In this document: piece by piece, positions 1 through 5,161 of the stretch | How the letters are laid out: the number at the start of each line of letters is the position of its first letter | Position numbering within the stretch: position 1 is the first letter of the stretch | IMG/VR virus record: IMGVR_UViG_3300031774_000103 | Location: 1-28,633 of that record | Length of the DNA stretch: 28,633 nt | Strand: one strand, 5' to 3' | Source: a virus | Translations under genes and position numbers: made by a program | The notes under the pieces: model-generated | Database searches by the model: none | The model's input: the letters and a program-made list of their open reading frames with translations, nothing else | Told to the model about the DNA's origin: nothing

Positions 1-943
1 TGGCGTTCTTTAAAGCTCCGGATTCTATTCCGACAGTAGTTGCCTGATTTTCAATTGCAGCCTGTAGTATTTTAGAAGCAGTTTCTTTAATATTCCAACG
101 ACCGTGTAGTATATCTTTAACCCACCACTTATCACCGTGGATTTTAACGATTGATATAGCTGTTTCATCTAACTTACTCCCTTTGAGACCACGCTCTTTC
201 TCCACCGACTCAAAGCCCGCAGGGTCAACCGCAATAACAAAATTGCCTTCCTCCGGTTCATTCTCATCGTACTTAATCCATTCATTTTTAAATATACCGC
301 CAGTAAAACTTACAAAGGATGCTTCAAATTCTTGTCTGAACGCTTGCGTCGACATTGTTCTTCTAGCAACTTCTACTTCTTTTGGGTCTATTAAAGGGTT
401 ATCTATAGATGTAAACTGAAATGCTTCCCAGTCCTCGTCTTTTTCTGCCTCTAAATACAAATCATAAAAATGATTCTTCCCGGCGGGCGTCCCAATAAAG
501 AGTGCACCACCTTTTACATCTGAAAGTGTCGGTCTTATAATTTGTTCCCAGACCTCTACCTTCATACTTGCGTACTCATCGAGTACAACATAAGCAAGTC
601 CTACGCCCCTTAGAGTATCTGGTCTGTCACTCCCCTTTAAGCTAATTCTTCTACCATTAACTAACTTCATAGTAGCTGTATTCTCGTGGGTAGACTCTAT
701 AAGGTCTGTATCGTGCAACAGTTCCTTAAGCATATTCCACATAATATCTTTAGCTTGTTGGAATGTAGGACCTATATAAAAGACATCCTTACTTTCCGAC
801 TGTAGAGCCTTGATGATTAGTATCCACGCTGCTAGTCTGGACTTTCCAAATCGCCTACCCGCACTTACTACTTTAAATCGGGCAGTGCTATTGAAGATTT
901 CTAGCTGTGCAGGATGTAGTTGTACATCTAACTCTTTAGCCAT
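1..943 (-). CDS. terL: Terminase large subunit (partial, C-terminus off the left edge)
   Basis: ATPase-nuclease motor that packages DNA into the prohead. I translated the minus strand from the ATG at 943: 314 codons stay open to the edge, against roughly 450-580 residues for complete phage TerL proteins. A Walker A-type loop lies at residues 27-35 (SAGRRFGKS). Walker B is at about 118-123 (YVVLDE, D122/E123), followed by a GTPAGKNHFYDL segment near 151 that fits the ATPase coupling region. The C-terminal nuclease domain begins with VIAVDPAG (D240 a likely metal ligand), and a later TVGIESG segment may supply an acidic ligand. The start overlaps the terS stop by 8 nt, so the two are translationally coupled. 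Family assignment is firm. The packaging type (cos or headful) cannot be told. Confidence 0.95.
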   Translation of the reverse strand, partial: MAKELDVQLHPAQLEIFNSTARFKVVSAGRRFGKSRLAAWILIIKALQSESKDVFYIGPTFQQAKDIMWNMLKELLHDTDLIESTHENTATMKLVNGRRISLKGSDRPDTLRGVGLAYVVLDEYASMKVEVWEQIIRPTLSDVKGGALFIGTPAGKNHFYDLYLEAEKDEDWEAFQFTSIDNPLIDPKEVEVARRTMSTQAFRQEFEASFVSFTGGIFKNEWIKYDENEPEEGNFVIAVDPAGFESVEKERGLKGSKLDETAISIVKIHGDKWWVKDILHGRWNIKETASKILQAAIENQATTVGIESGALKNA

Positions 944-1334
944 TACCGATACTCACAATTGTTTTGTCAATATCAGCTTCTTCTATTATTACACCGTCTT
1001 CATATGTTAGTTCTTTCTGGTCTTTTTCTTCTATCTCTACTTTCTTAGCCTCAAGACCACCAACATTAATAATTACGTTACCTTTATCTTCTCCGGACCT
1101 AAACTCTACTGATTTAGTTGTAGGTATAATTCGGTCCATACACATCTTAAGACAGGTTCTATCACCTTCGAGTGCTAAGTCTATGACCTTTTGTACAATC
1201 TCTGGTCCTCTATTAGACATCAACTCTCTACTTAGGGCTGTATACTTGTTGACACTGCCCTTAGGTCTCCCGTTAGGGTTTAAACTCTTCATACCCTTGT
1301 ATAAGTTGGGCGAACCTTTATTTTTTTTAGACAT
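936..1334 (-). CDS. terS: Terminase small subunit-like protein
   Basis: 132 residues, immediately upstream of terL. The N-terminus has a basic NPNGRPKGSVNKYTALSREL segment (residues about 20-39) typical of the DUF5681-type phage proteins that often precede TerL. A short helical region follows, then an acidic tail. By position and this motif it should recognise phage DNA and load TerL. An AAGGAG Shine-Dalgarno sits 7 nt upstream of the ATG at 1334. It is the first gene of a minus-strand transcript that probably starts at the promoter at 1449-1477. The TerS role is inferred from synteny and the motif. The protein could instead be only a DNA-binding accessory. Confidence 0.82.
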   Translation of the reverse strand: MSKKNKGSPNLYKGMKSLNPNGRPKGSVNKYTALSRELMSNRGPEIVQKVIDLALEGDRTCLKMCMDRIIPTTKSVEFRSGEDKGNVIINVGGLEAKKVEIEEKDQKELTYEDGVIIEEADIDKTIVSIGNG

Positions 1335-1389
1335 CCTAACTCCTTAGTGTACTACAGTTTCAACTAAAATGGTAAATTAGAATGATAAT

Positions 1390-1417
1390 AAAAGGTTGTT
1401 TCTAAGAGAAGCCTTTT
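1390..1417. other. Hairpin in the terS leader
   Basis: AAAAGG (1390-1395) can pair with CCTTTT (1412-1417). Inside it TTCT/AGAA can also pair. Read on the minus strand, it lies between the predicted promoter and terS and is followed by only four T residues. It may be a weak attenuator or a leader-stabilising stem. Confidence 0.35.
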
Positions 1418-1448
1418 TAGGTGAATCTTTTTTTTAATCTATAGTAAT

Positions 1449-1477
1449 AGTATAGCATACTTTTCAATGGAAGTCAA
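1449..1477 (-). promoter_or_regulatory. Sigma-70-like promoter with extended -10, reading into terS-terL
   Basis: On the minus strand: -35 TTGACT (1477-1472), a 17-nt spacer, -10 TATACT (1454-1449), with TGC directly before the -10, an extended -10 motif. The predicted start is near 1442, about 108 nt before the terS ATG. It is the best minus-strand promoter I found in the window and probably drives the terminase genes, perhaps also late genes beyond the left edge. Confidence 0.75.
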
Positions 1478-1592
1478 GGTTCTATAGTAAATAAAGTCAC
1501 TTAAGTCCCTCCCCGCACAAGTCATTTGTAGAAATTCTCTAGTAAACAACAGATTTTACTCAAATCCTCTCCAATCTGCGAGTGAGCCTATA

Positions 1593-1598
1593 TATAAT
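1593..1598 (+). promoter_or_regulatory. Plus-strand -10 box without a clear -35
   Basis: A perfect TATAAT in an AT-rich context. No good -35 lies 16-18 nt upstream, so it would need an activator or is fortuitous. A start at about 1605 would place the 1602-1648 hairpin at the 5' end of the RNA. Confidence 0.35.
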
Positions 1599-1601
1599 AC
1601 A

Positions 1602-1710
1602 CGCACGGTCCTATTGGGTCCCCGGGGTGTCACTTGAGAGCACGTGCGGAGCTGTCCGATTGTGCACAAATGAGAGAAAAAGAGTACGTGAGTTTGAATC
1701 TTTAGAGCTC
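1602..1710 (+). other. Palindrome-rich, potentially structured segment
   Basis: A dense group of self-complementary words: CGCACG pairs with CGTGCG about 40 nt downstream (ending at 1648), CCCCGGGG lies at 1620-1627, GCACGTGC at 1640-1647, TTGTGCACAA at 1660-1669, and GGAGCT (near 1648) pairs with AGCTCC (near 1706-1711). It is more G+C-rich than its surroundings. It could be a structured leader RNA or a cluster of protein sites. No tRNA fold could be made from it. Confidence 0.4.
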
Positions 1711-1717
1711 CAGTGTT

Positions 1718-1731
1718 TGTCACCGGTGACA
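1718..1731. repeat. 14-bp palindrome TGTCACCGGTGACA, copy 1
   Basis: Perfect copy, intergenic, about 50 bp upstream of the TATAAT at 1783-1788. The position suits an operator or activator site for the first early promoter. The other copies start at 2498 (one mismatch), 3254, 4622, 5766, 7681, 13394 and 24190. Confidence 0.85.
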
Positions 1732-1759
1732 GAGTCTATAAATTATTTTTGTACGATTC

Positions 1760-1788
1760 TGTTTACAAGCTGTGCACTTATGTATAAT
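1760..1788 (+). promoter_or_regulatory. Candidate early promoter for the 1869 gene
   Basis: Perfect TATAAT at 1783-1788. The -35 is weak: TGTTTA at 17-nt spacing, or TTTACA at 15-nt spacing. The predicted start is near 1795, leaving a leader of about 74 nt. The 14-bp palindrome lies just upstream. Confidence 0.5.
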
Positions 1789-1796
1789 AGACTCAT

Positions 1797-1842
1797 CTTA
1801 AGCGGGATTGCTTGAGAGCCTAGAAACCATAAAATATCTAGG
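1797..1842 (+). other. Two consecutive hairpins in the early leader
   Basis: CTTAAGC GGGATT GCTTGAG (1797-1816, one G-T pair) is followed by CCTAGA (1819-1824) pairing with TCTAGG (1837-1842) across a 12-nt loop. They begin almost at the predicted transcript start, so they could protect the 5' end from decay. Confidence 0.45.
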
Positions 1843-1868
1843 AATTACAATAACTTATAGGAAATATT

Positions 1869-2441
1869 ATGAAAAATAAAATGACAGACCAACAACACAT
1901 TGAGAGCTTTATTGATACTTTAGGTAACATTCGCAAGGCAGAAGGACAGGTCACTGAGACCCTAAAGTCTGTGGCTACGAATACTAAGTTTAAGAATGTG
2001 TTTCTTAAGGAGATGAATAAGCAACTCACTACACTAGAGAACGAAGCTCTAAAGGACTTCAAAGGGCGTGTACATAAAATGCAGAAGCTTATAGCTAAGA
2101 AAAAGACACAGGAAGCTATATTGACCGCTAGAGATAACGCGGAGCCTGATACTCATCACTACACTATACGCCTAGTTAATGACAAGGATATCACTGAGAG
2201 AGGTACTCACAAGGAAGCTGATAGGGGTAAATTGAGAGAATTCTGCTTAGTCAAGCCGGAGCCTGAATCTAAGAGAGAAAAGACAATTAGTGAGATTGTA
2301 GGAGACTGGCAAGAAAAGGTATTGGGTGAGAATTCCGATATGTCAACAGAGGAATATGAGAGACAAATGCTAGACTTGAAAGCACAGATACTCATTGAGA
2401 CTGTGAATATGAAGCCTAAGAAAAAAGATAAAGCCGCTTAA
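1869..2441 (+). CDS. Early protein of unknown function, hydrophilic and charged
   Basis: 190 residues and the first plus-strand gene after the divergent region. An AGGAAA ribosome binding site precedes the ATG at 1869; a second in-frame ATG four codons later is also possible. The protein is highly charged, mostly predicted helical, with a Lys-rich middle (about 65-80) and a Lys-rich C-terminus (KPKKKDKAA). No signal peptide, membrane segment or known motif is visible. It is a single-gene transcription unit, with a promoter near 1783 and a strong terminator right after the stop. The place and dedicated control suggest an early host-takeover or DNA-binding role, but that is inference only. I do not recognise the family. 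Confidence 0.9.
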   Translation: MKNKMTDQQHIESFIDTLGNIRKAEGQVTETLKSVATNTKFKNVFLKEMNKQLTTLENEALKDFKGRVHKMQKLIAKKKTQEAILTARDNAEPDTHHYTIRLVNDKDITERGTHKEADRGKLREFCLVKPEPESKREKTISEIVGDWQEKVLGENSDMSTEEYERQMLDLKAQILIETVNMKPKKKDKAA

Positions 2442-2461
2442 TATCTTAGCAACCTAAAGAG

Positions 2462-2486
2462 CCCGGGTTAATCCCGGGTTTTTTTT
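2462..2486 (+). terminator. Rho-independent terminator after the first early gene
   Basis: A six-bp all-G/C stem (CCCGGG, loop TTAAT, CCCGGG) runs directly into eight T residues (2479-2486). It lies 20 nt after the stop at 2441 and separates the first early gene from the next unit. Confidence 0.93.
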
Positions 2487-2497
2487 GGTCCAAAGTT

Positions 2498-2511
2498 TGT
2501 CACCAGTGACA
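2498..2511. repeat. 14-bp palindrome, copy 2 (one mismatch: TGTCACCAGTGACA)
   Basis: Intergenic, between the terminator and the TTGACA promoter; its right end is 17 bp upstream of the -35 at 2528. One central base differs from the consensus, breaking the perfect symmetry. Confidence 0.75.
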
Positions 2512-2527
2512 GATTATTGACAAGCTA

Positions 2528-2556
2528 TTGACAATACCAAAGCAATGAATTATTAT
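2528..2556 (+). promoter_or_regulatory. Sigma-70 promoter for the small early genes
   Basis: Consensus -35 TTGACA (2528-2533), a 17-nt spacer, -10 TATTAT (2551-2556). A second TTGACA lies 11 bp upstream (2517-2522) as part of a TATTGACAA direct repeat. The start should be near 2563, which rules out the TTG at 2556 as the start codon of the next gene. Confidence 0.8.
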
Positions 2557-2588
2557 TGGCACAAATCAACAACAGACCCGGAGGTCAT

Positions 2589-3251
2589 ATGAAAAAAGTA
2601 AGAATAGGAGAGAAGGAATATTCTAGGACAGTGATAAAGAATAATATTCTTAAGGTGTACAAAGTATCTGCAGATTATGAGAGGAACGACTGGTACAGAG
2701 AAGCCCATAATTTTGGCGTTGAGGTATCAACCTTCCTAAAGGCATTCCGAAACTATAATATCACCGTCAATCAAGTTCTAGGGATTGTGAGTGCACTGTC
2801 TCCGCTTAAAGAGTGGGAGAAAAATAAAGAGATTGCAGTTGACTTTATCTTGACTGGTGATTGCGGACATATGGGAGCTAACAAGCGTAAAGCTAGACAG
2901 ATTTTAGACTTAAAATATACTGGCAATGGACACCCAATGGACCCGCAACGTGATGCGGTCTTTAAGGAGAGTAATGTTTATTATGATGATGAGATACTCA
3001 GAATTCTAAGCGGTCCCAAAACATCACGCTTTTATATGAATATGATGTACCCGGACGGAACCGGAGTGACAGTGGATAGACACGCTATCGCTATAGCTAT
3101 CGGACGGACCGCAACAGATAAAGAGCAGTCTTTAACACCAAAGGCATATCAATTCATAGAGAAGTGTTATATAATGACTGCTGAAACATTAGGACTGGAC
3201 CCGTTACACCTCCAGTCTATAACGTGGCAGACTTGGAAGCGTATAAAATAG
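2589..3251 (+). CDS. Conserved phage protein, DUF7178-like
   Basis: 220 residues from the ATG at 2589, which has a GGAGGT ribosome binding site 3 nt upstream. The frame is open back to a TTG at 2556, but that codon overlaps the promoter -10. The order of motifs WYREA (near 33), ALSPLKEWEKN, GANKRKARQIL, SGPKTSRFYMNMMYPDG and VTVDRHAIAIA matches, as I recall it, a family of phage proteins called DUF7178. The motif order resembles helix-hairpin-helix DNA glycosylases, so a base-excision-like or DNA-binding role is possible, with the VDRH aspartate a candidate catalytic residue. Function is not established. A copy of the 14-bp palindrome follows the stop by 2 nt. Confidence 0.85.
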   Translation: MKKVRIGEKEYSRTVIKNNILKVYKVSADYERNDWYREAHNFGVEVSTFLKAFRNYNITVNQVLGIVSALSPLKEWEKNKEIAVDFILTGDCGHMGANKRKARQILDLKYTGNGHPMDPQRDAVFKESNVYYDDEILRILSGPKTSRFYMNMMYPDGTGVTVDRHAIAIAIGRTATDKEQSLTPKAYQFIEKCYIMTAETLGLDPLHLQSITWQTWKRIK

Positions 3252-3253
3252 TT

Positions 3254-3267
3254 TGTCACCGGTGACA
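3254..3267. repeat. 14-bp palindrome TGTCACCGGTGACA, copy 3
   Basis: Perfect copy in the 45-nt gap between the 2589 gene and the 3297 gene, 2 nt after the stop codon. Confidence 0.85.
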
Positions 3268-3277
3268 TAATTTTAAT

Positions 3278-3299
3278 CAAAAGACTAGGAGGTCTTATG
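3278..3299 (+). repeat. 22-nt leader repeat with the ribosome binding site in a hairpin loop, copy A
   Basis: The segment ends in the ATG of the 3297 gene and is repeated exactly at 3685-3706. AAGAC pairs with GTCTT around a TAGGAG loop, so the Shine-Dalgarno lies in the loop of a 5-bp hairpin. It may be a translational operator shared by the two genes. Confidence 0.6.
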
Positions 3300-3464
3300 C
3301 AAGTATGGCATTTAGGGTATGACATTACCAAAAACCATTGGGATTATGTGGACGCTGAAACAGAAGCGGAAGCAATCGAAATTTTAAAGCGTAGAGTATC
3401 TGACGAGGAGCATATTCCAGAGAGTCAGATTGAGGTTCACGCTATTTATAGAGGAGAAGATTAA
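3297..3464 (+). CDS. Small early protein, 55 residues, unknown
   Basis: ATG at 3297, 6 nt after an AGGAGG ribosome binding site inside a small hairpin. The protein starts MQVWHLGYDI and ends with the acidic HAIYRGED. It is acidic, with a probable alpha-helix rich in E and A in the middle and no membrane segment. The stop (3462-3464) touches the ATG of the next gene (3465), so the two are coupled. The A-E-A-I-E-I-L-K-rich pattern recalls small phage proteins that modify host enzymes, but I recognise no family. Confidence 0.82.
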   Translation: MQVWHLGYDITKNHWDYVDAETEAEAIEILKRRVSDEEHIPESQIEVHAIYRGED

Positions 3465-3695
3465 ATGAGTAAAACAGTATCAGTAGAAAAGTCTTGGGGT
3501 GACGGTGAAGTCGATGTCACCCTCGAGGAATTTCAGAAGAAATTTCAGGACCATCACCAACTTTATCTATTAGTTGACTATGAAGAACTAGATTCTATGA
3601 CAAAATATCTTGACAGAATCAAGAAAATGATAGATAATTTAGCTACTCGGAAGTTTGATATACTTTACGAGCGACAAAATAAACCAAAAGACTAG
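3465..3695 (+). CDS. Small early protein, 76 residues, unknown
   Basis: It starts directly after the stop of the 3297 gene, with a GAGGAGA ribosome binding site inside that gene's end. The sequence is charged and helical with no cysteines. An acidic first half (DGEVDVTLEEFQKKF) precedes an amphipathic helix (LDSMTKYLDRIKKMIDNL) that could mediate dimerisation. Its end overlaps the second copy of the 22-nt leader repeat. Nothing links it to a known family. Confidence 0.82.
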   Translation: MSKTVSVEKSWGDGEVDVTLEEFQKKFQDHHQLYLLVDYEELDSMTKYLDRIKKMIDNLATRKFDILYERQNKPKD

Positions 3696-3706
3696 GAGGT
3701 CTTATG
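3685..3706 (+). repeat. 22-nt leader repeat with the ribosome binding site in a hairpin loop, copy B
   Basis: Exact copy of 3278-3299. It overlaps the last codons of the 3465 gene and ends in the ATG of the 3704 gene. Identity over the whole segment, while the genes behind it differ, points to a conserved control element or a recent duplication of the leader. Confidence 0.6.
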
Positions 3707-4027
3707 ACACAGGAAGAATTAACTGTAAAACGCGAGGATTTGTATAAATCCTGGGGATATGACATAGATAAGCTACCATTCGGAGCCCATATGTGGCTCG
3801 AACCGGAGAAAGGAACCAGACAGAACCCATATTCTGGGGTTATTGTCGAACTAGACCCGGTAGAGATGGCTATTTATGACCATACTATGATGTCTTATCA
3901 CGACCATATCGAATTAGGTACGGGTGGTGATTATGCAGAAGCTAGAAAACTATACAAAGACTTCAACAAAGGCAAGAATTGGTTCATTGAGAACAATATT
4001 GAAGCCTATATGGACTTAATTGATTAG
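3704..4027 (+). CDS. Early protein, 107 residues, unknown
   Basis: It begins at the ATG of leader-repeat copy B, with AGGAGG upstream. It is acidic and rich in aromatic and His residues: HMWLEPEKGTRQ near 30, then MMSYHDHIELGTGGDYAEA near 65. No signal peptide, membrane segment or cysteine pair. The His/Asp group could bind metal, but no catalytic motif is clear. It belongs to the run of small genes between the 2528 promoter and the non-coding RNA. Family not recognised. Confidence 0.85.
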   Translation: MTQEELTVKREDLYKSWGYDIDKLPFGAHMWLEPEKGTRQNPYSGVIVELDPVEMAIYDHTMMSYHDHIELGTGGDYAEARKLYKDFNKGKNWFIENNIEAYMDLID

Positions 4028-4035
4028 GAGATATT

Positions 4036-4326
4036 ATGGAAATAAGCGTATATTCAAGCGACGTTAGGGACTTTGACGAGCAAGTAGAGTCATTTTTTGA
4101 CATCAGACACCAGTTTAGTGCCAATATTTTTGATGATAGAGGTAAAGTTAGTTTAGAAAATTATGAGTATAGCATTGAACCTGAGACATATATGGCTGTA
4201 CTGATAGACCAACAACAACAAATTGATGAACTCAGGCAGATTGTTGAGCAACTCAAGAAAAAGTCTGGTTGGGTCTCTGGCTATGATGACCACGGATGGG
4301 ATGTTCCAGACAGGGGGCTAAATTGA
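4036..4326 (+). CDS. Early protein with C-terminal coiled coil, unknown
   Basis: 96 residues. AGGAGA lies 6 nt upstream of the ATG. The N-terminal half has alternating hydrophobic and acidic residues that suggest beta structure. Residues about 58-76 (IDQQQQIDELRQIVEQLKKK) form a clear heptad-type coiled coil, followed by a Gly/Trp-containing tail. The stop overlaps the next ATG (ATGA at 4324-4328), so translation is coupled to the next gene, which is also a coiled coil; the two may interact. Function unknown. Confidence 0.85.
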   Translation: MEISVYSSDVRDFDEQVESFFDIRHQFSANIFDDRGKVSLENYEYSIEPETYMAVLIDQQQQIDELRQIVEQLKKKSGWVSGYDDHGWDVPDRGLN

Positions 4327-4481
4327 TGAGTAATCCCAACAACAATATGAATGCTTACAAACAGGCGTTACAAATTAACAGAGACCTCAAGCGTGAGAAT
4401 GACCGTCTTGAGGAGAAAATTAAAGAACTTATGGAGATAATAGAGGAGTTAGTAAATGCACAAGAAACCACTGATGAGTAG
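4326..4481 (+). CDS. Small coiled-coil early protein, 51 residues
   Basis: The start is the ATG at 4326, overlapping the previous stop, rather than the upstream in-frame ATG at 4296 inside the 4036 gene. Residues about 14-44 are one continuous coiled coil (LQINRDLKRENDRLEEKIKE onwards) with Leu/Ile at regular spacing. It overlaps the next gene by 26 nt. It is probably a dimerising or adaptor protein. Nothing indicates a specific role. Confidence 0.75.
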   Translation: MSNPNNNMNAYKQALQINRDLKRENDRLEEKIKELMEIIEELVNAQETTDE

Positions 4482-4734
4482 ACTGTCACAGGCATATGAA
4501 GACAGTAAACTTTTATACTTTGTGACTGATGGCGAAGGTAACTGTATGCTAGACAGAGTGACACAAGTAGACGCACAGATATATGCTATGAAGAATGGTT
4601 GGTCTATCGGTAGACACGATGTGTCACCGGTGACAAACTATCAGCCAAACGAGGACTTGCCTTTTTACAATGACGACGGCACTGCTATCACTTATGAGAA
4701 CAAAGACATACTCAATGAGGAGGATTTACAATGA
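4456..4734 (+). CDS. Early protein, 92 residues, unknown
   Basis: GAGGAG lies 8 nt upstream of the ATG at 4456. A second ATG six codons later (MSRLSQ) is a possible alternative. Soluble acidic protein: a central segment LLYFVTDGEGNCMLDRVTQV suggests a beta-hairpin, and the tail is rich in D and E. The 14-bp palindrome at 4622 is read here as SPVT, a frame different from that in the replication genes. The stop overlaps the ATG of the zinc-ribbon-like gene (ATGA). Unknown family. Confidence 0.82.
   Translation: MHKKPLMSRLSQAYEDSKLLYFVTDGEGNCMLDRVTQVDAQIYAMKNGWSIGRHDVSPVTNYQPNEDLPFYNDDGTAITYENKDILNEEDLQ
4622..4635. repeat. 14-bp palindrome TGTCACCGGTGACA, copy 4 (in a gene)
   Basis: Perfect copy inside the 4456 gene, read in the TCA-CCG-GTG frame. 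Confidence 0.85.
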
Positions 4735-4910
4735 GATGTAAGTGTTGTGATGCCTTGCTCAATGAATGGGAGTCTAAGGCAAAGGACCCTGCAGATAGAA
4801 CAAAATATTTAGACTTGTGCTCTGTCTGTAGATACCATTCCAATCCTTATTCTTTCTTAGATGATGACGAGGTGATAAAAAAAGAAGATATTAATGTTGA
4901 CATCGGTTGA
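4731..4910 (+). CDS. Small zinc-ribbon-like protein, 59 residues
   Basis: ATG at 4731 overlaps the previous stop; GAGGA lies upstream. The N-terminus MRCKCCDALL and the later LCSVCRYH give two paired-cysteine knuckles about 25 residues apart, a layout that would bind one zinc ion. The C-terminus is acidic. Small Cys4 proteins of this size occur in many T7-like marine phages and usually have no known role; binding of nucleic acid or host RNA polymerase is possible. It is the last gene before the non-coding RNA, and its stop codon overlaps the TTGACA of that RNA's promoter. Confidence 0.82.
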   Translation: MRCKCCDALLNEWESKAKDPADRTKYLDLCSVCRYHSNPYSFLDDDEVIKKEDINVDIG

Positions 4911-4936
4911 CAAATAGATTAAAATATTACTATAGA
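4907..4936 (+). promoter_or_regulatory. Promoter of the non-coding RNA
   Basis: Consensus -35 TTGACA (4907-4912), overlapping the stop of the previous gene, an 18-nt spacer and -10 TATAGA (4931-4936). The predicted start is near 4943, exactly at the foot of the first hairpin (4944-4972). Confidence 0.7.
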
Positions 4937-5000
4937 TTCAATTAAAGTGATAACCATAATAATTATTACTTTGGTTGAGTCTTAAGTAAGAGTGATTAGA

Positions 5001-5142
5001 GATACTGTAGCTCAGCTAGTGGGGAAGGAAGGGGGATACTCCTTGTGCAAACCGTCCTGTTACTAGATAAAGAGCGGTCATTAAGTCTGTTCTAGACTAT
5101 GTCTTAATGGCGTCGTCCCGGGTTCAAGTCCCGGCAGTATCA
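5001..5142 (+). tRNA. tRNA-like domain with insertions in the D-loop and anticodon loop; no clear anticodon
   Basis: Acceptor stem GATACTG (5001-5007) pairs perfectly with CAGTATC (5135-5141), with A5142 as discriminator and no encoded CCA. TA follows, then D-stem GCTC (5010-5013) with GAGC (5072-5075). The T-arm is perfect: CCGGG, loop TTCAAGT, CCCGG (5118-5134). An arm of 9 bp (5077-5085 with 5103-5111, one G-U) stands at the anticodon position but has a 17-nt loop. The D-loop is about 58 nt and forms its own branch: CTAGT (5016-5020) with ACTAG (5062-5066), AGGA with TCCT, and AGGGG-GATA-CTCCT. The domain is about 142 nt against about 73-76 for a normal tRNA. The surplus of roughly 68 nt is accounted for by about 50 nt in the D-loop and 18 in the anticodon loop. 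No canonical anticodon can be assigned, so decoding is doubtful. Confidence 0.5.
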
Positions 5143-5161
5143 TCTAATCACTTTTATATGG

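Larger units (their letters stand above)
1335..1868. other. Divergent control region between late (minus) and early (plus) genes
   Basis: 534 bases without a convincing gene. From left to right it holds the terS leader with a hairpin near 1390-1417 and a T8 run at 1428-1435, a minus-strand sigma-70-like promoter (1449-1477), a plus-strand TATAAT at 1593-1598, a palindrome-rich stretch (1602-1710), one copy of the 14-bp palindrome (1718-1731), a second plus-strand TATAAT (1783-1788) and two hairpins in the leader of the first early gene (1797-1842). The open frame at 1582-1815 has no ribosome binding site and a composition unlike the neighbouring proteins. The region is probably the early/late transcription switch. 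An origin here is possible but not shown. Confidence 0.75.

Noticed and set aside
964-1347. 127-codon plus-strand frame opposite terS
   Set aside because: Mirror of the terS gene; no ribosome binding site, and the minus-strand product has a recognised motif and is coupled to terL.
1648-1712. Possible tRNA between GGAGCT and AGCTCC
   Set aside because: Only 65 nt, with mismatched T-arm and no D or anticodon arm; the pairing is noted only as a possible hairpin.
1582-1815. 77-codon frame in the divergent region
   Set aside because: No ribosome binding site, contains a promoter-like -10 and the palindrome; composition (Cys, Leu, Ser, Arg) is unlike neighbouring proteins.
2556-2588. TTG start giving an 11-residue longer form of the DUF7178-like protein
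   Set aside because: It overlaps the -10 of the promoter and has no ribosome binding site; the ATG at 2589 has GGAGGT.
5048-5071. tmRNA idea: GCA-AAC followed by five codons and TAA inside the tRNA-like element, reading ANRPVTR
   Set aside because: The tag lacks the usual small hydrophobic end, the conserved tmRNA D-loop motif and pseudoknots are missing, and the domain is far too short; an ordinary D-stem (GCTC/GAGC) encloses it.
5001-5142. tRNA-derived phage attachment site
   Set aside because: No integrase in the window, and both tRNA ends are present with its own promoter and terminator; attP sites usually carry only a tRNA 3' part.
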